Assembly (NCBI GenBank): GCA_016712315.1
Contig: JADJRG010000017.1
Span: 124,001 to 188,000, forward strand
Reading direction: 5' to 3'
Origin: Nannocystis sp.
GTDB lineage: Bacteria > Myxococcota_A > Polyangia > Nannocystales > Nannocystaceae
Length of the DNA: 64,000 nt
Each line of letters opens with the position of its first letter. Position 1 is the first letter of the stretch. The position numbers and the translations under genes were made by a program. The notes below the pieces were generated by a model. That model saw only the letters and a list, made by a program, of their open reading frames with translations, was not told the DNA's origin and did no database searches. This document shows positions 7,661-15,722 of the stretch, in pieces.

Positions 7661-8570
7661 GCGTCGGGTCGCTCCCCCACTCCGCCCATGAGCCGTCGTA
7701 GAGGCGCACGTCGCGGTGTCCGAGCAGCTTCAGCGACGCCCAGGTCACGCTCGCGCGCGAGCCCGTCTGGCAGTACGCCACGATCGTCTCTGCCGCGAGC
7801 GCCCCCGCCTGCTCGTACACCGCCGTCAGCCCGGCGTCGTCGAGGTAGCGATCATCCGCGCCCTTGCTCGCCTGCCACGGGATCCACCTGGCCCCCGGGA
7901 TATGTCCGGCATCAAACTCCTCCAGCGCCCGCGCGTCCACCAGCGCCACCTTTGGGTCCTCCAAGTGCGCTAGCACCCACGCCGCGTCCACCCGCACCGC
8001 CTCGTCGCCGCCGTTCAACGTCAGGGTCGCCGGCGTCGGCGCAGCGGCGGCTTGCTCCTGCGAATAACCGCCGCTCGACCACGCCGTCCAGCCGCCATCC
8101 AGCGCCCTGACCGCGACTCCGCCGTAGAGCGCCGCGGTCCACGCGAGGCGCCCCGCGGCCAGGCCTGAGCCCTCGTCATAGGCCACCACCTCCGCGCCCT
8201 GCTCCACCCCGATCGCCCCCAGCGCCGCCTCCACGTCGACGCGCGGAGCCACCTGACCGGCGACACCCTCGACCTCCGCCCGCAGCAGCGAGGGATCCAA
8301 GCGACGCGCCCCCGGCACGTGCCCCGCCGCGTACAGCTCCTCCGAGCGCAGATCGACGATCACCCGCCCAGGCGTCACCAGCGACGCTGCCAGCTCCGAC
8401 GCCTCGATCAACATCGACGCGCGCGGACAGGCCACGCTCGCCCGCGCGCACAGATCCCCCGGCCCGCCGTCGTCCATCGGCTCCGCCGGCCCGCACGCCG
8501 ACGCGCCTCCCAGCACAACCACCCCCACGACGAACACTTTCAGCCCTTTGAGCCCCGTACACGAGCGCAT
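7644..8570 (-). CDS. Two-domain rhodanese (sulfurtransferase) lipoprotein
   Basis: 308 residues with a lipoprotein signal (VVLGGASAC, lipidated Cys26) and two rhodanese domains (about 50-165 and 180-305). Each has the family signature: V-D-L-R-S-E-E-L-Y-A-A-G-H-V-P-G-A in the first and V-D-A-R-A-L-E-E-F-D-A-G-H-I-P-G-A in the second. The second domain holds the persulfide-forming Cys267 in A-Y-C-Q-T-G-S-R-A-S. The first has Asp where Cys would be (A-Y-D-E-G-S), the usual inactive-active order of thiosulfate and 3-mercaptopyruvate sulfurtransferases. A periplasmic or outer-membrane sulfane-sulfur transferase is inferred. It is cargo of element B and overlaps the integrase remnant. Confidence 0.88.
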   Translation of the reverse strand: MRSCTGLKGLKVFVVGVVVLGGASACGPAEPMDDGGPGDLCARASVACPRASMLIEASELAASLVTPGRVIVDLRSEELYAAGHVPGARRLDPSLLRAEVEGVAGQVAPRVDVEAALGAIGVEQGAEVVAYDEGSGLAAGRLAWTAALYGGVAVRALDGGWTAWSSGGYSQEQAAAAPTPATLTLNGGDEAVRVDAAWVLAHLEDPKVALVDARALEEFDAGHIPGARWIPWQASKGADDRYLDDAGLTAVYEQAGALAAETIVAYCQTGSRASVTWASLKLLGHRDVRLYDGSWAEWGSDPTLPKAP

Positions 8571-8662
8571 CGCCTCAGCCTACACCAGCTCGGCGCGCCT
8601 CGTGACTCGCACCGCGAGGGCCAGGGTGGGGCGGAAGAGGAGGCGAGCAGGTGAGGCTGCTC

Positions 8663-9406
8663 TCACAGCGACCAGCGCCGCGCCGAGATCCCGAGCAGCG
8701 CGAGGCTCGGCGTATAGAACAAGCCGGTCGCGGCGCGGATCGCCGCCGCCGCGGGGGTGCCGGCCAGCGCGGCGCCGAGCCCCACAGTAATGTCACACAG
8801 CACAAAGAGCGCCATACCGGCGAAGGCGAGGCCTGCATTGCGCGCCGGCCACGCCGGATTGGTGCGCAGCAGCCACGCGCCGAGGCAGGCGGCGAGCAGC
8901 GCCGCGCTGTAGACAGCGACCGGCAGCGCCAGCCCGACCGGCCCGAGCTTCGGCGACAGTAGCGCGTTGCCGCCGACCAGCGCGACGACGAACAGGGCGA
9001 CCGCGCGGCGGTGACGCCGCTCGCGCAGCCGCCTCCAGACGATCAGGCGCGCGAAGCGGGCGATGAACAGCGACTGCACGACGAGAAAGATCGCAATACC
9101 GGTCTTCAGGTCGCCGACGAGGATCAGGAACGCATCGGCCGGGACGCACAGCGCGCAGCCAGCGGCGAGCAGCGCCGCATCGACGCGCGAGGGCGGCGCG
9201 TCGAGCCCTAGCCAGCAGGCGGCGGCGCAGGCGATCGTGCGCGAGAAGCGGAGCTGCTCGCTCGCGGCCCCGAGCGAGGCGTCGGCCCCCGCACCGGCGA
9301 GCCGCGCGAGGTCGACCGTCAGCGCCGCCGCGGTCAGCGCGAACGCGATCCCTAGCATCACACGCACGCGCCCCGGCAGCGCCCCCCAGAGGGCTCGCAC
9401 GGTCAC
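8663..9406 (-). CDS. YhhN-family integral membrane protein (lysoplasmalogenase-like)
   Basis: 247 residues with seven or eight hydrophobic helices and very little soluble sequence. The pattern fits the YhhN/TMEM86 family (PF07947): conserved D-A-F-L-I-L near the middle, and Y-S-A-A-L-L-A-A followed by a helix ending F-V-L-C-D-I-T-V-G, the region containing the conserved Asp of this family. Characterised members hydrolyse the vinyl-ether bond of lysoplasmalogens; that activity is assumed, not shown. Myxobacteria make ether lipids, so the role is plausible. It reads leftward, 92 bp ahead of the rhodanese gene. Confidence 0.75.
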   Translation of the reverse strand: MTVRALWGALPGRVRVMLGIAFALTAAALTVDLARLAGAGADASLGAASEQLRFSRTIACAAACWLGLDAPPSRVDAALLAAGCALCVPADAFLILVGDLKTGIAIFLVVQSLFIARFARLIVWRRLRERRHRRAVALFVVALVGGNALLSPKLGPVGLALPVAVYSAALLAACLGAWLLRTNPAWPARNAGLAFAGMALFVLCDITVGLGAALAGTPAAAAIRAATGLFYTPSLALLGISARRWSL

Positions 9407-9602
9407 GAGACCCGCCCGCGGGGGGCGGCCCGGGGCTCGTGGTCCGCGCAGACGCGCCGCGAACGCGGGGATCTCAGCGAGCCGGCGTCCGGGTGCTCGG
9501 CGACGCGGACGCCGAGCGCCTTATCGACGCCGGAGTCGAGCTCATCGCCATCGGCGCAGAGGCAGCGAGATGCGCTCATCGGTCGGCCGTGGCGCACGGC
9601 GC

Positions 9603-10463
9603 CTACTCGAGCTCGTAGGGGGTCGCGTAGCACCAGGTGCCGATGACGTCGAAGCGCCGGCCGCCTGGGAATTCGCGGAGCTCGTGGGTGGTGTGGCCGC
9701 GGAGCAGGGTGCCGCGCGGGGGGACCGCGGCGAGCACGTCCTTGGGCACGGTGAAGCCGTCGTCGGCGGCTTCGGTGACGCAGAGGTGGCTGAGCGCGCC
9801 GGCTTCGTCTTGGAAGGCGACGAGGCCGAGCACGGCCTGACCGATGGTCTGCGGGGGCTGCTCCCAGGTGATCGCGAGATCGCTGTCTCGGGGGATCTGG
9901 AGGGTGAGCGGCAGCTGCGGGGCGATCAGGTCGAATTGCGCGGGTACACCGAGCTGGGCCGCCCAGGTGGCCGCGGCGGACTCGTCGGAGCCGGTCATCA
10001 CGACGTCGTAGAGGGCGCTGGGGGCGATCATCGTGGTGCTGTCGAGGAAGTGATAGGCGACGGCGTGGGTGCGGCCGAGGAAGTCCGTGTAGTCGGTGGA
10101 TCTGGTGAGCGGGATGGTGCGGCCGCCGCCGGTCACCGAGAGCTCGCCGACGTCGAGGTAGCGGGAGGCTTCGAGGGGGGCGGTGGGCCACATCGGCGCG
10201 GCGAAGAGGTCGTTGCAGACGCGCTCGCTGGCGGTCTTGATGACCGGGAAGGGGGTGCTCTCGGGGGTCTGCGAGGACTTAAAAAAGGCGACGCCGCGGG
10301 AGTACTCGGCGACGGGGGTGCGTACGTACTCGACGCGGATCTCACCGCCCTCCGGGGCGTCGAAGCCGATCCCGTGGCAGGCGGCGCCTTCACAGGGGTC
10401 GTCGCCGTTGCAGGCGGCGAGCAGGAGCGTCACGAGCGCGGCGGCGTGAGACCGAGTCGGCAT
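9603..10463 (-). CDS. Lipoprotein of unknown function
   Basis: 286 residues with a clear lipoprotein signal (LVTLLLAAC, Cys18) followed by N-G-D-D-P-C-E-G-A-A-C, a short Cys-containing segment. The rest is a mixed alpha/beta soluble domain with few cysteines and no motif I recognise. It reads leftward. The roughly 200 bp between it and the YhhN gene holds no convincing gene; a short leftward frame (about 9403-9580) with an acidic C-A-D-G-D-E-L-D stretch is too short to support. It lies inside element B. Confidence 0.7.
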   Translation of the reverse strand: MPTRSHAAALVTLLLAACNGDDPCEGAACHGIGFDAPEGGEIRVEYVRTPVAEYSRGVAFFKSSQTPESTPFPVIKTASERVCNDLFAAPMWPTAPLEASRYLDVGELSVTGGGRTIPLTRSTDYTDFLGRTHAVAYHFLDSTTMIAPSALYDVVMTGSDESAAATWAAQLGVPAQFDLIAPQLPLTLQIPRDSDLAITWEQPPQTIGQAVLGLVAFQDEAGALSHLCVTEAADDGFTVPKDVLAAVPPRGTLLRGHTTHELREFPGGRRFDVIGTWCYATPYELE

Positions 10464-10677
10464 GCCCTGATGGTACGCTGCGGCGAGGCGCGCAGGTAGG
10501 GCCGCGGGTGGAGGTGCGTCGCGGCTCTACGTCGGCGTGGAGCTGCCGCTGTGGCGGCGCCTGCGCCGGCGCTGAGCGGTGAGGAGGAGGCGATGAGCAG
10601 CCCGCGAGCGCCGCGGTCGACGACCGGCACACACGTGACTTGCCAGGCGCCGGGTTTGTGGCCAGGATCTCGCGCGT

Positions 10678-11973
10678 ATGGACCGTGAGCTGGCCGAGGC
10701 GCTGAACCGCGGGTGCGATTGTGTGTCGACGGACGCGCAGGCGCTGGAGCGATCGCTGGACGAGAGGATGACGGAGGGGTGGGCGAAGGCGCTGGCGGCT
10801 TCGCACCCGGACCTGTTCGCGCCGCTGCCGGTGTTCGTGGGCCGCGCGGAGCTGGAGGCGATGCGCGCGACGATCGCAGCGATCCTCCGGGTGGGCCAGC
10901 TGCCGGCGTATGTGGCGCGCGTGCTGGCAGGCGTGGACCCGGCGATCGCACGGGACACGGGGCCCCGCGGGGTGCTCTTCGGCTTCGACTTCCACTTGGG
11001 GGCAGGCAGGCCGCAGCTCATCGAGATCAACACCAACGCGGGCGGGGCGCTGCTTCAATTGGCGCTGGCGCGGGCGCAGCGGCCCTGCTGCGAGGAGGTC
11101 GCGCGGGCGTTTGAGCTGCCCTTCGACGCGGTGGGGCTGGAGGGGCGGATCGTCGCGATGTTTCGAGCGGAGCTGGCGCTGGCGCGTCCAGGGGCGACGC
11201 TGAGGCGCGTGGCGATCGTCGATGACGATCCCTCGTCGCAATTCCTAAAGCCGGAGTTCGAGCTCTTTGTGGCGCTCTTCGCCCGCCACGGCGTGCACGC
11301 GGCGGTGGTGGACCCCTCCGAGCTGGAGCGCGTGGGCGACGCGCTGCGGGTGCGCGGCTGCGAGCTGCCGATCGACCTGGTGTACCTGCGCTCGACAGAC
11401 TTCCGGCTGGCGTCGCCCGCGTACGCGCTGCTGCGGGCGGCGTTGGTCGAGGGGGCGGTGGTGGTGACGCCGCCGCCGCGCGCGCACGCGCTCTACGCGG
11501 ATAAGGCGGACCTGGAGCTGCTGTCGAGCGCGGCTGCGCTGCGATCGCTGGGGGTTTGTGAGGAGGATGTGGGGACCTTGACCGGGCACGTGCCGGTGAC
11601 CCGGCGCGTCCGTGACTTCACCGCAGAGGCGCTGTGGGCCGAGCGGCGGCGGTGGTTCTTTAAACCAAGGGACGGCTTCGGCAGCCGCGCGGCCTATCGC
11701 GGCGATAAGCTGACCCGCCGGGTGTTCGACGCGATCGTCGCGGACGCGGATCGCTATGTCGCTCAAGAGGTGGTGCCGCCGAGCGAGCGCACAGGCGGGG
11801 CGGCGGGGGCGCTGAAGATCGACGTGCGGGTGTTTGTGTACGCCGGTGAGGTGTTGATGGTGGCAGGGCGGCTCTATCGCGGGCAGACCACGAATATGCG
11901 GACAAAAGGCGGCGGGCTGGCGGCGGTGCTGGGGGCGCGGGCGGGCGAGGGGGCCCAGATTTCTACAATCTAG
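10678..11973 (+). CDS. ATP-grasp-type protein, possibly circularly permuted
   Basis: 431 residues, soluble. The N-terminal half has F-G-F-D-F-H-L-G-A-G-R-P-Q-L-I-E-I-N-T-N-A-G-G, an acidic/Asn metal-binding motif of ATP-grasp ligases. The C-terminal half has W-F-F-K-P-R-D-G-F-G-S-R-A, which resembles the ATP-binding lysine and glycine-rich loop, and later D-V-R-V-F-V-Y and G-R-L-Y-R-G-Q-T-T-N-M-R. The order of the motifs is inverted relative to canonical ATP-grasp enzymes, as in circularly permuted members. A peptide- or amine-ligase activity is inferred; the substrate is unknown. It is the last cargo gene of element B and the only one reading rightward. Confidence 0.65.
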   Translation: MDRELAEALNRGCDCVSTDAQALERSLDERMTEGWAKALAASHPDLFAPLPVFVGRAELEAMRATIAAILRVGQLPAYVARVLAGVDPAIARDTGPRGVLFGFDFHLGAGRPQLIEINTNAGGALLQLALARAQRPCCEEVARAFELPFDAVGLEGRIVAMFRAELALARPGATLRRVAIVDDDPSSQFLKPEFELFVALFARHGVHAAVVDPSELERVGDALRVRGCELPIDLVYLRSTDFRLASPAYALLRAALVEGAVVVTPPPRAHALYADKADLELLSSAAALRSLGVCEEDVGTLTGHVPVTRRVRDFTAEALWAERRRWFFKPRDGFGSRAAYRGDKLTRRVFDAIVADADRYVAQEVVPPSERTGGAAGALKIDVRVFVYAGEVLMVAGRLYRGQTTNMRTKGGGLAAVLGARAGEGAQISTI

Positions 11974-12118
11974 GGTCCTTTGGGGCGCTGTACTTGAGCG
12001 AGCGCCGGGCGCACCTGAGCCCGCCCGCCACGTAGCGGCGGCTATGCGGCCGGCGGCCCGAGGACCGCCGCCTCCCCCCGGCCCCAGCCTCCGCGGCGAG
12101 CCGCAGGCGCGACGACGC

Positions 12119-12238
12119 GATCTCCCCTCGTCTCGAAAAATTGTCGCGATCTTGTCGCGATCTGGCCCGTTCTCGCCCCGACCTCGTGAATTCAGCCTCG
12201 TATACCCATCTACGTGCCATCGTAGCCGAAATCACAAA
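12119..12238. other. Right terminus of element B
   Basis: Contains GATCTCCCCTCGTC (12119-12132, identical to 14051-14064), the direct repeat TTGTCGCGATC / TTGTCGCGATC (12142-12163), a GAATTCAG motif at 12188, and the core ATCACAAA at 12231-12238. Each part has a counterpart at the right end of element A, at nearly the same distance from its core (112 against 110 bp for the 14-mer). Confidence 0.7.
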
Positions 12239-12686
12239 CGTCGAAGACACCGCGAAGATCCCCCAGAAACCCAAGCCCAATTGGCCGACCTACAACAACT
12301 TTCGCTCCGGCGATCTTTCGGGGAACAACGGCAGCGCCGCGCCCGATCTCAAGGTCATCGCCCCCGACACCTGCGTCAACGAGTGCGGCGACGGAGACCA
12401 AGCCACCATTTGGGTGCAGGTCGGCAACGCTGGGGCGGTCGCGCTCACCGCTGGCGCGACGCTCCAGGTCTACGTGGTCAAGGACGGCGTTGAGTCGCTC
12501 GATCAAGAGATCGCCTTCGCCGATGAGCTCGCCCCTGGCGAGTTCTCGGCTGGCATCCCGATCAAGGTCACGACCACCGATCTCGAGTCGATCCGGATCG
12601 TCGCCAAGCCCAAAGAGAGCGAGTGCATCACCGATCCTGCGGATGAGATCCTGCTCACACCGCCCTTCTGCGCCATCCCCGGCTGA
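12239..12686 (+). pseudogene. 3' piece of the split FG-GAP lipoprotein gene
   Basis: Reads on from the core as N-V-E-D-T-A-K, then P-N-W-P-T-Y-N-N-F-R-S-G-D-L, the segment that normally follows W-N-Q-H-x-Y-x-I-T-N in this protein family. A CARDB-like beta domain (A-P-D-L-K-V-I-A-P-D through V-Q-V-G-N-A-G-A-V) and a Cys-containing tail ending C-A-I-P-G follow. It has no start codon or ribosome-binding site of its own; the open frame upstream of 12231 belongs to the element end. It is silent unless element B is removed. Confidence 0.85.
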
Positions 12687-12821
12687 CCAGAGCTCGCGCG
12701 CGATCGACCAGCGACCTCGCGCTGCGCGCGATACGGCGCCCACGACGAGCGCCGCACGCATCGCGCGCACCGCACGTGTTGCTGGTATGTTTCGCGCGTT
12801 GTACACCTCCTCGGAGCACCT

Positions 12822-13715
12822 ATGACGACGACAGATCCGACCACCTTTGGCTTCTCCTCGACCGCAGAAGATGTGACCGCGGGCGTGTCGCTCGCGGGAA
12901 AGACCGTGGTCGTCACCGGCTGCAATTCGGGTATTGGCATGGAGACCACGCGCGTGCTCGCGCTCCGGGGCGCCCACGTCATCGGCACCGCGCGCACCGA
13001 AGAGAAGGCGCGCGAGGCTCTGCGCGCCCTCGGCATCGACGGCACGCCCCTCGCGTGTGAACTCTCGGAGCCGCGCTCGGCTGCCGCGACGGCCCGAGCC
13101 ATCGTCGGCTTGGGCAAGGCGATCGACGCCATCGTGTGCAACGCCGGCATCATGGCGCTGCCGGCTCGCGAGGTGAAGCACGGCCACGAGCTGCAGCTCC
13201 TCACGAACCACATCGGGCACTTCACGCTCGTGACGCGCGTGTTGCCGGCGCTCGCCGAGCGTGGCCGCGTCGTCGTCGTCTCGAGCGGCGCACACATGAA
13301 CGCGCCCAAGGGGGGCATCGCCTTCGACGACCTCACCCTCGCTGCGAGCTACCAGCCGTGGACGGCTTACGGGCAGTCGAAGCTCGCGAACATTCTCTTC
13401 GCGCGCTCGCTCGCGCGGCGTCTCCCCTCGGGACAGACGGCGAACGCGCTCCATCCGGGGGTGATCAAGACCAACCTCACCCGCCACATCGGCGACGAGA
13501 TCTTCTCGCGCATCGATCCAAAGTCATTGAAGACCGTCGAGCAGGGCGCGGCCACCCAAACGTTGCTCGCCGCACACCCCTCGGTTGCCGCGGTGACTGG
13601 CGTCTACTTCGCGGACTGCCAGCCCAAAGAACCGTCGCGGTACGCGCAAGACGACGCGCTCGCCGAGCGCCTGTGGCACGAGAGCGAGCGCATCGTCGAG
13701 CGGCTCCTCGCCTGA
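12822..13715 (+). CDS. Short-chain dehydrogenase/reductase (retinol-dehydrogenase-like)
   Basis: 297 residues, soluble, classical SDR fold. The nucleotide-binding motif T-G-C-N-S-G-I-G is at 32-39, N-A-G in C-N-A-G-I-M, the catalytic Ser in V-V-S-S-G-A, and Y-G-Q-S-K supplies the Tyr and Lys. The H-P-G-V-I-K-T-N-L block after the active site is typical of the WWOX/RDH subgroup. Arg after the first beta strand region (T-A-R-T) suggests NADP(H), which is an inference. The substrate is unknown. It lies in element A, 135 bp after the split lipoprotein, with a GGAG ribosome-binding site at about 12812. Confidence 0.88.
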   Translation: MTTTDPTTFGFSSTAEDVTAGVSLAGKTVVVTGCNSGIGMETTRVLALRGAHVIGTARTEEKAREALRALGIDGTPLACELSEPRSAAATARAIVGLGKAIDAIVCNAGIMALPAREVKHGHELQLLTNHIGHFTLVTRVLPALAERGRVVVVSSGAHMNAPKGGIAFDDLTLAASYQPWTAYGQSKLANILFARSLARRLPSGQTANALHPGVIKTNLTRHIGDEIFSRIDPKSLKTVEQGAATQTLLAAHPSVAAVTGVYFADCQPKEPSRYAQDDALAERLWHESERIVERLLA

Positions 13716-14050
13716 TCCGCTGGCGCCCTTGACCCCAGCTCCGCCGCGCTGACGCACTCTGCCGACGCGATGCCGCGCTGGTTCAACATCGCCGGCCACC
13801 ACGAGGTCGCGCCGCACCTGCTCCTCAACCTCGACGGCCTCGGCCTGGAAACCGCCGCTCCGGCCAGCCGCGGATCGCCCAACGTACGACCAGCGAGCTC
13901 ACGAGCACCCCCAGCGGGCGCTCCGTCGTCGTCGTCCGGGCGTGAGCTGCGAGGCGCTACCAGCCACCAAGCCGCCTACCCAAAGCGGCTCGGAGGCCGC
14001 CGTTTGCTCCCCCTCGTAGCCGCCTCTCAGCGCCAAATGCGCGGATATGA
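13716..14050. other. No supportable gene (335 bp inside the right part of element A)
   Basis: The only coding-like trace is at 13770-13870: M-P-R-W-F-N-I-A-G-H-H, which faintly resembles the N-terminal R-W-F-N-x-A-G motif of some AAA-ATPases and then decays into low-complexity Ala/Pro/Ser. It may be a gene remnant. No promoter or terminator is evident. Confidence 0.35.
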
Positions 14051-14174
14051 GATCTCCCCTCGTCGGGTCAAAATTGGTTCATTTTCTGGTTCATTTCTCC
14101 CGGCGTCCAGCCAAACCGCTGAATTCAGGCGAATTCAGGCCGGTGGAGGCCATGGTCGCGGACGATGCAAACGA
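14051..14174. other. Right terminus of element A with attR
   Basis: GATCTCCCCTCGTC at 14051-14064, then paired TTGGTTCATTT / CTGGTTCATTT (14074-14097), a tandem GAATTCAGGC repeat (14121-14140) and the core GACGATGCAAACGA (14161-14174). The order matches the right end of element B. The paired repeats also resemble the left arms at 4223-4247. Confidence 0.75.
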
Positions 14175-14454
14175 CGACGACAGCGACTCCTGCACGAACG
14201 CGTGCACGAACGCGGCGTGCGGGGACGGGATCCAGGGGCCGGGAGAGGCGTGCGATGACGGGAATCAGATCGACGATGATTTGTGTACGAACTTGTGCGC
14301 GCTGGCGTCTTGCGGGGACGGGCTGGTCCAGCCAGGGGAAGAGTGCGACGACGCGAATGAGGATGAGACCGACGCGTGCCTGAGCACGTGCCTGGGCGCG
14401 AAGTGCGGGGATGGGGCGGTCTGGGCGGAGATGGAAGAGTGCGACGACGCAAAC
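14175..14454 (+). pseudogene. Middle piece of the split Cys-rich lipoprotein gene
   Basis: Continues the frame of 3792-4141: D-D-S-D-S-C-T-N-A-C-T-N-A-A-C-G-D-G, then two further repeats of C-G-D-G-x-x-x-P-G-E-x-C-D-D-x-N with D-x-C-x-x-x-C ends, and stops being family-like after E-E-C-D-D-A-N at 14454. It lacks a start and a stop of its own. The frame joins exactly to 17952. It is held between elements A and C. Confidence 0.85.
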
Positions 14455-14773
14455 AACTCTTACTCCTCCCCGCAGCGCGCCCCGATCCCTGGCCCCTCCG
14501 CAACTTGGCTCAGATCGGCGTTCTGCGGGGGTTTTAGCGCCCCCCCCTCCGCCACCAGCGCGGCCCCCCGAGTGCGGGCAATGCGCGTTTCGGCTCCATT
14601 TTCGGCAACGCGCCGGCAACGCGGCACCATCCTCGGGTCCCATGCGTCATTCACGCAGTCCGACAAGCCACAACCGTCCAACCGCCGCGCGGCCCACGCC
14701 GTGGCAACCTGGCAACAGCCTCGTCGTCGAGGCTCGCTCGTTGACCCAACCTCCTCGATGCGTGACGCACCGG
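14455..14773. other. Left terminus of insertion C, no gene
   Basis: About 320 bp with no convincing coding frame. It contains a direct repeat CGGCAACGCGC / CGGCAACGCGG with 11-bp spacing near 14604-14625 and a second GGCAAC pair near 14702-14712. These could be recombinase sites by analogy with A and B, but they sit further from the core. Confidence 0.35.
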
Positions 14774-15637
14774 CTAGGTGTTGGGGTCGACCTCGCCCGC
14801 CCCCTCGATCTCCTTCAGCGTCAACCCATCGCGCAACCGTCGCCAAGAGACGCGCCCGTTGCATGAAGTGCCCGCGATCATACTCCCTGCCTGTGAAGGC
14901 GTCGTGAAGAGAACATCCTCCTCGAAGCGGAGCAGCTTGCCGTCCGCGATCAGCTTGCGCTGCGCGCGGAGCTCGGCCTTGAGCGCGAACGCACCGCTGC
15001 CCATCGACTCCTTGCACTGCTCGCGAGCCGTCGAGCCGCGGAAGATCACGAATCCCTCATCGGTCGGCGCACCGAACGCCTCCGCGCCCGCGATCTGGAA
15101 GCGGAATCGATCTTCGTTGGTCCCGATCGATCGCGCCATCGGTACGAAGATCCGGTGACCGAGCGCCCCGATCAGCACCCCGAGGTTCTCGACGAACTCC
15201 TCCATCGCGGCCTTGTCTGCGCGCGGCAGCGGCGTCTCTGCCGGCTCGTTCCCGTTGACCAGCTTGTAGCGCCCGATCTCGCGGGCCTGCTGGACGAGCC
15301 GGTGCTCCAGATAGCGAACGTGAGCCTTCGTGAGGTTCTCGTCCTTGCTGGTGAAGATCACGACCTCCTGCCAGAACTCCTTCTGGCCGATGTGCTGCTT
15401 GATCCGCTTGAGCACGTTCTCCGACTCGCCGATATAGACCTCGCGCTCCGTAAGCCCCTCCGCGCCGACCAAGAAGTAGATCCCAGGGCGCCGCACCTCC
15501 TCCCAAGCCTCCAGCTCGTCGAAGCGCGTACGCGGACACGCCAGCGCCTGACCTGTCCAATTCACCAGCTCGGCATGGCGGACACCCGTGACCTCGCCCG
15601 TCGCCAAGTAGATCCGAATGCTGCGACCGCCACTCAT
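14774..15637 (-). CDS. GIY-YIG nuclease-domain protein with DUF4357-like C-terminus
   Basis: 287 residues. An N-terminal GIY-YIG core has P-G-I-Y at 51-54, V-Y-I-G at 67-70, Arg78 in L-K-R-I-K-Q-H and Glu111 in L-E-H-R-L, giving all expected catalytic positions. The C-terminal part, with I-F-R-G-S-T-A near residue 200 and a closing S-W-R-R-L-R-D-G-L-T-L-K-E, fits the DUF4357 domain that often follows GIY-YIG in small accessory proteins of mobile regions. DNA cleavage is the known activity of the superfamily; the biological role (defence, repair or element maintenance) is not evident. It lies 85 bp downstream of the toxin gene. Confidence 0.85.
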   Translation of the reverse strand: MSGGRSIRIYLATGEVTGVRHAELVNWTGQALACPRTRFDELEAWEEVRRPGIYFLVGAEGLTEREVYIGESENVLKRIKQHIGQKEFWQEVVIFTSKDENLTKAHVRYLEHRLVQQAREIGRYKLVNGNEPAETPLPRADKAAMEEFVENLGVLIGALGHRIFVPMARSIGTNEDRFRFQIAGAEAFGAPTDEGFVIFRGSTAREQCKESMGSGAFALKAELRAQRKLIADGKLLRFEEDVLFTTPSQAGSMIAGTSCNGRVSWRRLRDGLTLKEIEGAGEVDPNT

Positions 15638-15722
15638 CGCCAGCGAGCGTAGCGCCCCTTATATCCGCTGAAAAGGATGTAACGCGCTCAGCGTGCGCGT
15701 GTCCGCGCCCGCGCCCTCACCC

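Larger units (their letters stand above)
7356..12238 (+). mobile_element. Integrative element B (4.9 kb), nested in element A
   Basis: Bounded by the 8-bp repeat ATCACAAA at 7356-7363 and 12231-12238, and splits the FG-GAP lipoprotein gene in frame. Near both ends it has paired TTGTC(G/T)CG repeats with 11-bp spacing (7448 and 7459; 12142 and 12153). Its last 110 bp carry the same 14-mer, GATCTCCCCTCGTC, at the same distance from the core as element A. An integrase remnant occupies the position of int in A. Cargo: a two-domain rhodanese lipoprotein, a YhhN membrane protein, a lipoprotein and an ATP-grasp protein. With its own integrase broken, mobility would need help in trans. Confidence 0.8.
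4128..14174 (+). mobile_element. Integrative element A (about 10 kb, tyrosine integrase at left end)
   Basis: Bounded by the 14-bp direct repeat GACGATGCAAACGA at 4128-4141 and 14161-14174. The integrase gene begins 124 bp inside the left copy and reads inward. Removing the element with one repeat copy restores the reading frame of the interrupted lipoprotein gene exactly. Cargo: an FG-GAP lipoprotein gene (itself split by element B) and a short-chain dehydrogenase. There are no phage structural, replication or conjugation genes. The target is inside a protein-coding Cys-rich repeat, not a tRNA gene. That it is an integrated element is inferred from the repeats, the integrase and the frame restoration; no circular form can be seen here. 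Confidence 0.82.

Noticed and set aside
9403..9580. Short leftward frame with C-A-D-G-D-E-L-D
   Set aside because: Too short, no ribosome-binding site or homology that I can recognise; the gap is treated as intergenic.
13770..14258. Plus-strand ORF near the right end of element A
   Set aside because: Decays into low-complexity sequence and crosses the attR core into the lipoprotein repeat in the wrong frame.
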